DNA from: an uncultured SAR86 cluster bacterium | GTDB lineage: Bacteria > Pseudomonadota > Gammaproteobacteria > Magnimaribacterales > AG-339-G14 | Assembly: GCA_902589965.1 (NCBI GenBank) | Contig: CACIUX010000002.1 | Coordinates: 1 to 64,000 of the forward strand | Length of the DNA: 64,000 bases | Reading direction: 5' to 3' | Part shown: positions 41,171 to 50,907 of the stretch, piece after piece | Layout: every line of letters begins with the position of its first letter | Numbering within the stretch: the first letter of the stretch is position 1 | Notes under the pieces: model-generated | What the model was told of the DNA's origin: nothing | The model's input: the letters and a program-made list of their open reading frames with translations, nothing else | The model's database searches: none | Position numbers and translations under genes: made by a program

Positions 41171-41946
41171 GCAACCATTGAATCTTTCTCAAACTTTGAA
41201 ATAACTTCTCCGGCAAGCGCAAGATAAGCTACCGTTCCCTTAGCTTTCGGATCATAAAAGAGACCCGGCTTGCCAGAGCTGGGGGCTTCTGCCAGCTTTA
41301 CATTTCTTGGGATGACGGTTGAGCAAAGCTCGTTAGGGAAGTATTTTTGCAGTTCTTCTGAGACCTCTCTTGTTAACCTGGCTCTAGGGTCGAACATCGT
41401 TCTTAAAATGGCGCTGATTTGTATGTTTTCCCCGGTCTTGCTGTTTATGTCATTAATGGCCTTGTTCAGAGATACAAGCCCTTCCATTGCATAGTATTCA
41501 CACTGCATGGGAATGATTAGTTTAGAGCTAGCTCTAAGCGCGTTCAAAGTAAGAATACCCAATGACGGAGGACAATCTATTATCACGTAATCGTAACTGC
41601 CATCGAGAGACCTCAATGCATTTTTAAGCTGCAGCGACGCGGCGGGAACCGTGGTCATTTCAATATCGGCTGAGATCAGGTCCTGACATGAAGGCACCAA
41701 GTCAAAACCAAAATCTGTACAGGGTAGTATTGTTTCTTTAATGTTTGCGCCTCTGGCCAAAACATCCATTATGGTAAGTTTGTCTTCTGCTTTTTCGTGG
41801 CCTGATCCGGTGGTAGCGTTAGCCTGGGAGTCAATATCTATAAGGAGGACTTTTCTTTTTGTGGCTGCAAGTGAGGCAGCCAAGTTTACTGCTGTGGTGG
41901 TTTTTCCTACCCCGCCTTTTTGGTTAGCTACAACTAAAGTTATCAA
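41167..41946 (-). CDS. parA: Chromosome partitioning ATPase ParA/Soj
   Basis: VANQKGGVGKTTTAVNLAASLA; VIIDCPPSLGILTLNAL. Confidence 0.97.
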   Translation of the reverse strand: MITLVVANQKGGVGKTTTAVNLAASLAATKRKVLLIDIDSQANATTGSGHEKAEDKLTIMDVLARGANIKETILPCTDFGFDLVPSCQDLISADIEMTTVPAASLQLKNALRSLDGSYDYVIIDCPPSLGILTLNALRASSKLIIPMQCEYYAMEGLVSLNKAINDINSKTGENIQISAILRTMFDPRARLTREVSEELQKYFPNELCSTVIPRNVKLAEAPSSGKPGLFYDPKAKGTVAYLALAGEVISKFEKDSMVA

Positions 41947-42566
41947 GTTTGTATACTATCATTTTTTGGTGGGTTAAATTCTAAGAAGCCTGTTTTTTTT
42001 CCTAAAATTTTAGATGCTGCAGAAGGAATGTACTTCCAGTCATTTTTATCTTCGCGCATGGCTTGATGCTCTGAAACCATGAGCAAAATTTTTTGATCTC
42101 CGCTCATTTTCCTGAATGCCAGGTTTTGGATTTTTTTGGGCTCTGCAAATGCCCTGGAAATTAGAACATCCTCTTTGATGAGTTTTAGATGCTCAAGCCT
42201 TGTTTGCAAGACCTTTGTATTTTGAATGCCAAAATGTGCGAGACAGTGTCTCAAGAAGGATGCTTTTTTGTTGGCTGGCTCAAGCAAAGAGCCAACTTCG
42301 TTTCCTAGAATAGAAATCACGAGCCCCGGAAATCCCGCCCCGCTTCCAACATCAATGTAAGAACTATTTTGTATTAAGGGATATAAATGCACAGAGTCAA
42401 TAATGTGATGATATATGTTTTCTGGGGTGGAATTTTTCGAAACAAGATTTGTTGTCTTGTTCCAATCAAAAACCTTGAGAGCGAACTCTTTTAGCTCCCT
42501 TTCTTTTTCTGGTTTTGAGATTTCTTCCAGCGAAGTCTTAAGACTCTCGGATGCTTTCTCGTGCAT
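41943..42566 (-). CDS. rsmG: 16S rRNA (guanine-N7)-methyltransferase RsmG
   Basis: WNKTTNLVSKNSTPENIYHHIIDSV, DVGSGAGFPGLV. Confidence 0.95.
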   Translation of the reverse strand: MHEKASESLKTSLEEISKPEKERELKEFALKVFDWNKTTNLVSKNSTPENIYHHIIDSVHLYPLIQNSSYIDVGSGAGFPGLVISILGNEVGSLLEPANKKASFLRHCLAHFGIQNTKVLQTRLEHLKLIKEDVLISRAFAEPKKIQNLAFRKMSGDQKILLMVSEHQAMREDKNDWKYIPSAASKILGKKTGFLEFNPPKNDSIQT

Positions 42567-44430
42567 TTTTATCTGCAGTTTCTTTTTCGTTTCTTTTCAG
42601 GTAAATCATTAGCGCCGAGATTGCTGCTGGCGTGATTCCGGGAATTCTCCAGGCTTGTGCCAATGTTTTGGGTTCAACTTTAGAGAGTTTTTGAGTAATT
42701 TCTGCTGACAGACCTTTAACTTTTGAGTAGTCAAAATTCGAAGGTATGTGAGCATTTCTGTTTTTCTTCATTTTTTCTATTTCGTCCATCTGTCTTTTGA
42801 TGTATCCCGAATATCTTTGGTTCGTTTCGATATCAAAAACAATATCGTTTTCTGGGATCTCGATAGAAAATGCCTTGGCTAAATCATGAAAATCTAAGTC
42901 CGGCCTCTTCAACAAGTCTAAAAAACAGGTGGCCGACTTTGGCTCTTTAATATTTAAGGCGCTGTATATTTTTTCGTCTTCGGGCCTGAGAAATAACTTT
43001 GCTAGTTTGTCTTTCTCCTTAATTATTTTATTTTTCTTTTCAGAAAATATTTTATATCTGCTCTCGGACACCAGGCCGGCCTTGTAAGCTTTTTCTGTGA
43101 TTCTTTGGTCGGCATTATCCTCTCTTAAAATTAATCTATGTTCAGATCTGCTGGTGAACATTCTGTATGGTTCCTTCGTTCCAAGAGTTACAAGATCGTC
43201 GATTAAAACCCCCAGATAAGATTCTTCTCGACCCGGCGTCCAAGGATCTTTTCCTAAAAAAGACAGGGCGGCGTTTGCACCGGCTACAAGCCCTTGGGCT
43301 GCAGCTTCCTCATACCCTGTTGTGCCATTGATTTGACCTGCAAAGTAAAGGTTTTTTACTTTTCTCGTTTCCAGCGTTTCATGCAGCTCTCTGGGATCAA
43401 AAAAATCATATTCGACCGCATATCCATATTGAGTTATTTGAGCGCTTTCAAACCCTTCGATTGATCTAACAAATTTTTCCTGGCAGTCCTTCGGCAAGCT
43501 TGTCGAAATTCCGTTTGGATATACTAAGTCAGAATTTAATCCTTCCGGCTCTATGAATATTTGGTGGGAATTTTTATCTTTAAATCTGAATATTTTGTCT
43601 TCGATGGATGGACAGTACCTTGGCCCAGCTCCTTCTATCTTTCCTGAGAACATTGGAGATCTATCAAGGTCGCCTATTATGATTTCGTGAGTTTTTTCGT
43701 TTGTTCTAGTTATAAAGCAAGGCACTTGCTTGGGGTGAATGCTTTGATCGCTTAAAAAAGAAATCGTGGGTCTAGGGACGTCACCTTTCTGCTCTTCTAA
43801 AATTTCCCAATTTATAGAGTCTTTATGAATTCTTGGAGGAGTTCCTGTTTTTAATCTGCCAACTGAAAAATCAATATTTCTTAATTTTTCTGCTAATTTT
43901 TTTGAGGAGTTGTCTCCAACCCTCCCCCCTTCGTTGTTGTCCATTCCGGTAAAAAGCTTTCCATTAAGAAAGGTCCCTGTTGTCAAAATTACTTTTTGAG
44001 CCTTTAAAGTTTTACCTTCGCCGACAGTAACCGAAACGATTTGATTGTTTTGTATGTCAAAGTCAGTAACCTCGCCTTCTACAATCTCGAGATTTTCAAG
44101 GTTCTTCAGTTCTTTTTGAACAGATTTTTTGTATAACTCCCTATCTGCCTGTGCGCGCGTAGCTCTGACGGCTGGTCCTTTCGAAGAATTCAAAACTTTT
44201 AGATGTATGGCAGCCCTGTCGGCGCACCTTGCCATTATTCCGTCAGCTGCGTCTATCTCTTTTACAAGGTGGCTTTTTCCTACTCCGCCAATAGCGGGGT
44301 TGCATGACATTTGACCAATGGTTTCAAACTTATGAGTAACCAAGATGGTTTTAACTCCAATTCTAGCAGCTGCCGCAGCTGCCTCACACCCTGCATGGCC
44401 GCCACCTATAACTATTATGTCCGCCCTCAT
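42538..44430 (-). CDS. mnmG: tRNA uridine-5-carboxymethylaminomethyl modification enzyme MnmG
   Basis: IIVIGGGHAGCEAAAAAARIG, MSCNPAIGGVGKSHLVKEIDA, FAGQINGTTGYEEAAAQG. Confidence 0.98.
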   Translation of the reverse strand: MRADIIVIGGGHAGCEAAAAAARIGVKTILVTHKFETIGQMSCNPAIGGVGKSHLVKEIDAADGIMARCADRAAIHLKVLNSSKGPAVRATRAQADRELYKKSVQKELKNLENLEIVEGEVTDFDIQNNQIVSVTVGEGKTLKAQKVILTTGTFLNGKLFTGMDNNEGGRVGDNSSKKLAEKLRNIDFSVGRLKTGTPPRIHKDSINWEILEEQKGDVPRPTISFLSDQSIHPKQVPCFITRTNEKTHEIIIGDLDRSPMFSGKIEGAGPRYCPSIEDKIFRFKDKNSHQIFIEPEGLNSDLVYPNGISTSLPKDCQEKFVRSIEGFESAQITQYGYAVEYDFFDPRELHETLETRKVKNLYFAGQINGTTGYEEAAAQGLVAGANAALSFLGKDPWTPGREESYLGVLIDDLVTLGTKEPYRMFTSRSEHRLILREDNADQRITEKAYKAGLVSESRYKIFSEKKNKIIKEKDKLAKLFLRPEDEKIYSALNIKEPKSATCFLDLLKRPDLDFHDLAKAFSIEIPENDIVFDIETNQRYSGYIKRQMDEIEKMKKNRNAHIPSNFDYSKVKGLSAEITQKLSKVEPKTLAQAWRIPGITPAAISALMIYLKRNEKETADKNARESIRES

Positions 44431-44470
44431 TAAAAATATTATATATATGTATTTATATATTAGAGAGTAT

Positions 44471-44611
44471 ATGTTTATTGTTGTTAGCCCTGTTGATAAG
44501 TGGAAAAAAGTCTATGACGCCAGAAAAGCAAGGGAGTTAAGAGGGGTCAGCCTTGTTACTAAGCTTGTTTATAAGCTGTGTTTTGGATCTTTTAAGGTGT
44601 TGAGAAAATAA
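44471..44611 (+). CDS. Putative small basic protein (46 aa) in the mnmG-mnmE gap
   Basis: ATG preceded by AGAGAG; MFIVVSPVDKWKKVYDARKARELRGVSLVTKLVYKLCFGSFKVLRK, the intergenic part of ORF 44345..44611. Confidence 0.35.
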   Translation: MFIVVSPVDKWKKVYDARKARELRGVSLVTKLVYKLCFGSFKVLRK

Positions 44612-44697
44612 CCACAAATAGTTACTCACAGCTTTTTAAAAAGATTTTAATACAACAAAAAACACATTAATCACATGATATAAATTATAGTTAGCGC

Positions 44698-45990
44698 TCA
44701 CTTACCTATACAAAAAGCGGAAAATATTTCCCCCAAAAAGTCATCGGCGCTCATGGGAGACTTAATGTCTCCTAACAAGATATCTGCCAACTTAAGGTGC
44801 TCTGCAGCTATATCAACGTTTTTCATATCAATTGGGCCCGGACAAGAGTCTATTTCCAAAAATGCTTTTTTAACCAAGTTTCGATGCCTTTCTCTAGCTG
44901 AAAATAAAGCATCAGTTACACCGCCCGAAAGGAGCTCGTAAATTTTTTCTTCAAGAGCACCGATGTTTCTTTTTTTAAGAGCAGAAACGACAACCCCATC
45001 AAACCCTTTGGGCGGGCCAGATATGTCAGACTTATTAAAGACTTTTAAGATATTTTCGTCTTTTTTTAGGCTAAAATCCCTGTTTTCCGAATCAACAACC
45101 TCCAAGATCAGGTCTGCACCCTCTATTAACGATCTAGATTTATCTATTCCAAGCTTTTCTATTTCATCCTTCGTTTCTTCGTTAATTCCTGCTGTATCAT
45201 AAATATCTACTTGCAGGTCTTTAATTTGGATTTTTTTATAAATTGGGTCCCTGGTAGTTCCTTTAATTTCAGCCACAATCGAAGCTTCTTCTCCAGAAAG
45301 AATGTTCATAATGCTAGACTTGCCCACGTTTGGAGGCCCAGCGACGACAACCCTGTGTTCAGACATTATCCTTATTCCTTCCTCTATTCTTGCATCAAAA
45401 TCCTCTAAAAGACATCTAAAATCATTGAAAAGACTATTAATTTGCATAAAATCTATGTTTGTATCTTGGTCAGAAAAATCAATTGAAGACTCTACAAGTA
45501 TTCTTATTTTTCTCAGATTTTCCAAGATTTTGTCTACACTTTCACCGAAATTGCCAGAAACTGACTTTGATGCTGCCACCATTGCAGCGCCAGAGCTAGC
45601 ATTTATGAGGTCGATAACGGCTTCAGACTGCGCAAGGTCAATCTTGTTGTTAAGAAAGGCTCTTTGGGTAAATTCGCCTGGCTTTGCGTCTCTGGCGCCC
45701 AACTCAATGCATTTCTGAATCAAAGCCCTAACAATCAAAGGATTTCCGTGACACGATATTTCAGCCACATCTTCCCCAGTGTATGATGCAGGGCCTTCAA
45801 AACAAGATATAAGACACTTTTCAATAAACCCCTCCGAAAGGCTTGTTTCGGCTACTTTTGATGTTCCATGGTCAAATTTTTGTGAAAATAGGCCATAAAT
45901 GATGCTTTTCACCTCTTTTCCGCTAATTCTTACAATTGATATAGCCCCTCTTCCTGGAGGAGTAGAACAAGCGACAATTGCCTGCTCCAT
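44698..45990 (-). CDS. mnmE: tRNA modification GTPase MnmE
   Basis: Start trimmed to MEQAIVACSTPPGRGAISIVRISG; GPPNVGKSSIMN, C-terminal IFSAFCIGK. Confidence 0.97.
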   Translation of the reverse strand: MEQAIVACSTPPGRGAISIVRISGKEVKSIIYGLFSQKFDHGTSKVAETSLSEGFIEKCLISCFEGPASYTGEDVAEISCHGNPLIVRALIQKCIELGARDAKPGEFTQRAFLNNKIDLAQSEAVIDLINASSGAAMVAASKSVSGNFGESVDKILENLRKIRILVESSIDFSDQDTNIDFMQINSLFNDFRCLLEDFDARIEEGIRIMSEHRVVVAGPPNVGKSSIMNILSGEEASIVAEIKGTTRDPIYKKIQIKDLQVDIYDTAGINEETKDEIEKLGIDKSRSLIEGADLILEVVDSENRDFSLKKDENILKVFNKSDISGPPKGFDGVVVSALKKRNIGALEEKIYELLSGGVTDALFSARERHRNLVKKAFLEIDSCPGPIDMKNVDIAAEHLKLADILLGDIKSPMSADDFLGEIFSAFCIGK

Positions 45991-45997
45991 TATTTTC

Positions 45998-47638
45998 TTA
46001 GAATCTTTCCCTGGGAGAATGCATAAGCATTTGTAGGGCAGAAACAAGTGAGTTAACCAACCAATAAAGCACTAGCCCCGCCGGAAAGAAAGCAAAAAGT
46101 ACACCAAAAATAATAGGCATAAACTTAAAGATCCTCGCCTGCATTGGATCTACACCCGCCGGTTGAGGCTGCAAAAGCTGCATTAGATACATTGCCCCCA
46201 TGTTTAACAAAGGCAGAATAAACAATGGGTCCCTTACAGACAAATCAACAATCCAAAACATGAATGGCGCATGTCTGAGCTCAACCGTCTCAATTAGAAC
46301 CCAATAAAAAGCAAGGAAAAAAGGCATTTGTAGCAGCATTGGAAGGCATCCCAGCGCAGGATTCACTTTTTCTTTTGAATAAAGAGCCATCATCTCCCTA
46401 GACATAGCCTGCCTGTCGTCACCATACCTCTCTTGAAGCTCCTTGATTTTTGGCTGAAGTTGCCTCATTTTCCCCATACTCTTGTATGCAACATAAGACA
46501 GAGGCCATAAGAAAATCTTTATTAGGACTGTCACCAGCACAATAGACCACCCCCAGCTGCTAATTGCTTGATTAATAAGGTTCATTACCCAAAAAATTGG
46601 CTGACCAATCCAATAAAGGAAACCATAATCTATGGCTAAACCGAGCTTTGGGTGCATTAAGTCTAAATTTTCCTTAATTTTTGGACCAGAATAGACTGCA
46701 TACGCGTTTTTTATTGAGGCGCCTGGAGCAACCTTTTTGGTCTCTTCAACAAATCCAACAGAAAAAGAACCATCATTTTTATTTTTCTTACCTTGAAGTA
46801 GGCTGTTGGACGACTGATTGGGTAGTAGGGAGGTTAAGAAATAATGTTGAATCATTGAAATCCAACCCCCGCTGGTTGAAGTTCTAAATTCTACTTCTTC
46901 GATTTCTGAGAAAGATCTTTTGTCATAGTTTTCACCATCATAAGAAAACGCAGGGCCCAAATATGCCCAAGAAGAAGGTTGGGTAAATATGCCCCCAGAA
47001 CCAGAAATAGTTTTCTCGGATGAGCGGTTTATTTTTGCATATGGCGCGACTGAAACTTCTACGACTTCTCCATTAAAAAATTCTTCATCAAAATTAATTC
47101 TGAAGTTTTCCCCCAAGCTAATTTTCTTAGAATGAGTGGAGCCATTTGGAAGTCTTCTTATAATCTCAACTGAATCTTTTGTTTTAGACAATACAGAAAA
47201 ATAATTTCCTTCTGGCGCGTTAGACATTCCTGAAACAACAAAACCACCATCTAAAAAATAGTTCTCTTTACCACACTTGTTGAAAAGTAAAGTATTAGCC
47301 TGACCATTAATTTCCAAAGGATAATTCAATAATTCTGATTTTATAATCTGTCCGTTGGACAGGCTTATTTCAAGCTTCTGATTTTCATTAGAGACTTCGA
47401 CTGTTTCTTCGGCGCCACATATCAAAGAGGTGATATTGCTTGACTCAGCAAAAGAACTTGACTCATCCACAAAAGAATCAGGCTCAGGGGTTGGATTAGT
47501 TGGTAAGTACTCACTATCGTTTAAAGTGTTTTCAGAAGTTGATTCTTCCTGAGCGGGCGGATTCCAATTGATAAGCAATAAATAACTAAAAATGAAGATT
47601 GAAAATACTAAAAAGTATCTTTGAAAATTATCAATCAT
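45998..47638 (-). CDS. yidC: Membrane protein insertase YidC
   Basis: Start trimmed to MIDNFQRYFLVFSIFIFSYLL; YGFLYWIGQPIFWVM, KEKVNPALGCLPMLLQMPFFLAFYWVL. Confidence 0.97.
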   Translation of the reverse strand: MIDNFQRYFLVFSIFIFSYLLLINWNPPAQEESTSENTLNDSEYLPTNPTPEPDSFVDESSSFAESSNITSLICGAEETVEVSNENQKLEISLSNGQIIKSELLNYPLEINGQANTLLFNKCGKENYFLDGGFVVSGMSNAPEGNYFSVLSKTKDSVEIIRRLPNGSTHSKKISLGENFRINFDEEFFNGEVVEVSVAPYAKINRSSEKTISGSGGIFTQPSSWAYLGPAFSYDGENYDKRSFSEIEEVEFRTSTSGGWISMIQHYFLTSLLPNQSSNSLLQGKKNKNDGSFSVGFVEETKKVAPGASIKNAYAVYSGPKIKENLDLMHPKLGLAIDYGFLYWIGQPIFWVMNLINQAISSWGWSIVLVTVLIKIFLWPLSYVAYKSMGKMRQLQPKIKELQERYGDDRQAMSREMMALYSKEKVNPALGCLPMLLQMPFFLAFYWVLIETVELRHAPFMFWIVDLSVRDPLFILPLLNMGAMYLMQLLQPQPAGVDPMQARIFKFMPIIFGVLFAFFPAGLVLYWLVNSLVSALQMLMHSPRERF

Positions 47639-47873
47639 TCTTTGCTTTCTCCGGAACGGGATCATAACCATATGATCCAAGAGGATGACATTTTGAAATT
47701 CTTTTTAAGCTGTAATATGTGCCCTTCATCACGCCATGAATCTCAATACAATTTTTAGCGTACTCAGAACATGTTGGTTGAAATCTGCAAGTGGGTCCAA
47801 AGTAGGGACTCACTGATCTTTGATAAACAACAATCAAGAAAACTAATATTTTTTTTAAATCAAATCTTTTCAA
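47631..47873 (-). CDS. yidD: Membrane protein insertion efficiency factor YidD
   Basis: VVYQRSVSPYFGPTCRFQPTCSEYAKNCIEIHG, RISKCHPLGSYGYDPVP. Confidence 0.96.
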   Translation of the reverse strand: MKRFDLKKILVFLIVVYQRSVSPYFGPTCRFQPTCSEYAKNCIEIHGVMKGTYYSLKRISKCHPLGSYGYDPVPEKAKND

Positions 47874-48186
47874 TTTTTGACTCTAAATCAATGAAATTTT
47901 TTTTTACTTTTAATTTATCAAATTCCTCTATTTTATTTTTAACCATGAGGACGGCGTCAAAAGAGTTTAGCTCAGATCTCATTATAATCTCTCTAAATTT
48001 TCTTTTAATATAATTTCGATTGACAGCTAATTTAACAAACTTTTTTTGAATAATAATTCCAGTCCTGGTTGAGGATATTTCGTTTTTTTTCAGAATTACT
48101 AGAAAGGGCCCAGATGAGAAGGAAGTGTCTGAATTTTTGAAGACGTTATCAAAATCTTTTTTTCCTACCAGAGCAGGCATTTTCAT
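47860..48186 (-). CDS. rnpA: Ribonuclease P protein component
   Basis: TGIIIQKKFVKLAVNRNYIKRKFREIIR-type motif; between rpmH and yidD. Confidence 0.93.
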   Translation of the reverse strand: MKMPALVGKKDFDNVFKNSDTSFSSGPFLVILKKNEISSTRTGIIIQKKFVKLAVNRNYIKRKFREIIMRSELNSFDAVLMVKNKIEEFDKLKVKKNFIDLESKIEKI

Positions 48187-48187
48187 T

Positions 48188-48322
48188 TTAAGCAGATAAA
48201 ACTTTTCTGCCTTTTCTTCTTCTGTTGTTTATAACAGCTCTGCCGCCGGCAGAAGACATTCTGGCTCTAAATCCGTGAGTCCTTTTCCTTTTCAGTTTGC
48301 TTGGTTGATATGTTCTTTTCAT
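48188..48322 (-). CDS. rpmH: 50S ribosomal protein L34 (not in supplied ORF track)
   Basis: Translated by hand: [44 protein letters not shown], 44 aa. Confidence 0.98.
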   Translation of the reverse strand: MKRTYQPSKLKRKRTHGFRARMSSAGGRAVINNRRRKGRKVLSA

Positions 48323-48465
48323 TACGAGTTAATTAAGATGGAGAATGATATATTAATTAAGTGAATAAATAAAACTCTAATTAATTATATTATTAACAAG
48401 TTATTCACAATTTTTCACATGATTATCCTGTGGATAAGTTATAATAAAGATATTATTATCTTTTT
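48323..48465. other. oriC: Probable chromosomal origin (oriC)
   Basis: AT-rich rpmH-dnaA intergenic region with DnaA boxes ttattcaca (48401-48409) and tgtggataa (48429-48437, minus). Confidence 0.82.
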
Positions 48466-49800
48466 ATGAATTATCAAGCCTGGGAAGAATGCAGAAAATC
48501 GCTTGAACTAGAGCTAAACCAGGATGAATTCTCTACTTGGATAAGTCCATTAGCTTACTCAGAAGAACAAGACGAATTTGGCATGCAAGCTGTAACGCTT
48601 CTAGCCCCAAATGATTTCATCAAAGAACATGTTAAACAAAATTATGATTCCATCATAAAACAATATTTATCTAGATCTCTTGATTCTGAAAATCTAAGTT
48701 TAAATTATGATTTATTCAATTCTCCTAAACCATTGATTACAAAGGATAAATCTAAAAAAATTCCTTTTCTAGATGACAAAGAAAATTCACTTTTTGAAAA
48801 TTTTACATTCGAAACTTTTGTTGAAGGTAAATCGAATAATATAGCTTTAGCTGCGGCAAAACAGGTTGCTGATTCACCCAAAGGTGCATACAACCCTTTA
48901 TTTATATACGGCGGGGTTGGTTTAGGTAAAACTCATTTAATGCATGCTGTAGGAAATAAACTTAAAGAAAAAGATCCATCTAAAAGAATTGTTTATATTC
49001 ATTCCGAGAGGTTTGTAAGTGATATGGTTAAATCACTTCAATTAGGAGCAATAAATGAGTTTAAGCAGTTTTATAGAGGCGTAGATGCCTTGCTTATAGA
49101 TGATATTCAGTTTTTTGCAGGAAAAGAACAGTCTCAAGAAGAACTTTTTCACACTTTTAATGCGTTATTGGAAGGAGGCCAGCAAATGATACTCACTTGC
49201 GACAGGTATCCTAAAGAAATAGAGGGATTAGAAGAAAGACTTAAATCCAGGCTAGGCTGGGGTTTACCAGTGATTGTAGAGCCTCCTGAGCTTGAAACTC
49301 GAGTAGCAATCTTACTAAAAAAAGCCGAAGAGCTTAATTTAAATATGCCACAAGACTGTGCTTTCTTTATATCTGAAAGGATCAGATCTAATGTAAGAGA
49401 GCTTGAAGGGGCGCTAAAAAGAGTTGGCGCGAATGCAAAATTTGCAAACAAAGAAGTTGATTTGAATTTAATTAAAGAATCTCTGAGAGATTTACTTGCC
49501 ATTCAAGCTAGACAAGTCAGTATTGACAATATCCAGAAGACAGTTTCAGATTATTTCAATATAAGGCTTTCTGATCTGTTATCATCTAAACGAAACAGGT
49601 CTCTCGCCAGACCTAGACAATTATCGATGAGTTTAGCCAAAGAACTAACAAATCACAGCCTTCCCGAGATAGGAGACGCATTTGGAGGCCGGGATCATAC
49701 AACGGTTCTTCATGCATGCAAAAAAATAGGAGAATTGAGACAAGGAAATACTGAGTTGGACGAGGATTATAAAAACCTGGTAAGAGTCCTCACCGCTTGA
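48466..49800 (+). CDS. dnaA: Chromosomal replication initiator DnaA
   Basis: [61 protein letters not shown]. Confidence 0.98.
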   Translation: MNYQAWEECRKSLELELNQDEFSTWISPLAYSEEQDEFGMQAVTLLAPNDFIKEHVKQNYDSIIKQYLSRSLDSENLSLNYDLFNSPKPLITKDKSKKIPFLDDKENSLFENFTFETFVEGKSNNIALAAAKQVADSPKGAYNPLFIYGGVGLGKTHLMHAVGNKLKEKDPSKRIVYIHSERFVSDMVKSLQLGAINEFKQFYRGVDALLIDDIQFFAGKEQSQEELFHTFNALLEGGQQMILTCDRYPKEIEGLEERLKSRLGWGLPVIVEPPELETRVAILLKKAEELNLNMPQDCAFFISERIRSNVRELEGALKRVGANAKFANKEVDLNLIKESLRDLLAIQARQVSIDNIQKTVSDYFNIRLSDLLSSKRNRSLARPRQLSMSLAKELTNHSLPEIGDAFGGRDHTTVLHACKKIGELRQGNTELDEDYKNLVRVLTA

Positions 49801-49802
49801 TT

Positions 49803-50903
49803 ATGGAATTTAATATAAATAAAAATGATCTTGTTGAGCCAGCCTTGCTGGCCTCAAATGTATCTGAAAAAAGGCAGTCAATTCCTATTCTGTCAAACGT
49901 ATTAATTTCTGCGGCCAAAAATTCAATAAAAATAACGGCAACTGATTTAGAAATTGAATATAAAACAACAATTGAAGGAGTAGAAGTTATAAAAGAGGGC
50001 GAAGTTACAGTATCTGCTAGAAAACTAGCAGATTTAGTAAGATCAATACCAGAAGATACAAAGCTGAACTTTTGCCTAATTGATAACCAGATAGAAATTA
50101 AAGCCTTAAAGTTCCAGGCAGATTTAGCTACATTGCCAGCTAGTGACTTTCCCTCTATTGATTCTGCTGATTTCAGCAGCTCTATTAAGATTTCTTCTTC
50201 AGCCTTAGCTGATATGATTGGTTCAATATCTGTGGCAATGGCTGCTCAAGATGTAAGATATTACCTAAATGGGTGCCTTTTAGAGACAAAAGGAAACGCA
50301 TTATGCGTGGTATCAACTGATGGCCATAGGCTGGCTTTTACAAAAACATCAATTGATGGTTTAAAAGAGGATTTTAGGGTTATTGTTCCCAGAAAAGCCG
50401 TTATGGAATTGCAAAAAATTATTTCTGCTAACGACGAAGAAATCACGTTAAATGTATCTCAGAATCAAATCAATGTTGTAGGCTCTGTATTTTCCTTCAC
50501 TTCTAAATTAATCGAGGGCAATTATCCTGATTATGAAAAAGTTTTTCCGGTTGGTGATGAATCTAAACTTATTGTCGATAAAAATGAATTTAATACTGCT
50601 CTGAGCAGAGCTTCAGTTCTTTCAAATGAAAAATACAGAGGAATTAGATTGAGTCTTAATAAAGATTTACTGAAAATTGAGGCAAATAATCCAGAAAAAG
50701 AAAGTGCTGAAGAAGAAATAAAAGTTGATTATTCCGGCCCAGAGCTAGAAATTGGTTTCAATATAAGCTATTTACAAGAATCCCTTACAACTATTAAAGA
50801 TTTATCTGCAGAAATAGTTTTTTTTGGTCAAGAATCAAGTTGCATTGTTAAAAATAAGGAAAACGAAGATCTAATACACGTCATTATGCCTATGAGACTC
50901 TAG
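49803..50903 (+). CDS. dnaN: DNA polymerase III beta sliding clamp
   Basis: KRQSIPILSNVLI, VVSTDGHRLAFTK, C-terminal HVIMPMRL; ATG at 49803 preferred over TTG at 49797. Confidence 0.97.
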   Translation: MEFNINKNDLVEPALLASNVSEKRQSIPILSNVLISAAKNSIKITATDLEIEYKTTIEGVEVIKEGEVTVSARKLADLVRSIPEDTKLNFCLIDNQIEIKALKFQADLATLPASDFPSIDSADFSSSIKISSSALADMIGSISVAMAAQDVRYYLNGCLLETKGNALCVVSTDGHRLAFTKTSIDGLKEDFRVIVPRKAVMELQKIISANDEEITLNVSQNQINVVGSVFSFTSKLIEGNYPDYEKVFPVGDESKLIVDKNEFNTALSRASVLSNEKYRGIRLSLNKDLLKIEANNPEKESAEEEIKVDYSGPELEIGFNISYLQESLTTIKDLSAEIVFFGQESSCIVKNKENEDLIHVIMPMRL

Positions 50904-50907
50904 TCTC

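Noticed and set aside
45302-45718. 138-aa plus-strand ORF
   Set aside because: Antisense to mnmE GTPase domain; shadow ORF of a conserved gene.
45991-46047. N-terminal extension of the mnmE ORF (MFLPYKCLCILPGKDSKKI)
   Set aside because: Overlaps the yidC 3' end; the conserved MnmE start is MEQAIVACSTPPGRG at 45990.
49149-49502. 117-aa minus-strand ORF
   Set aside because: Antisense to dnaA; Ser/Leu-rich shadow ORF.
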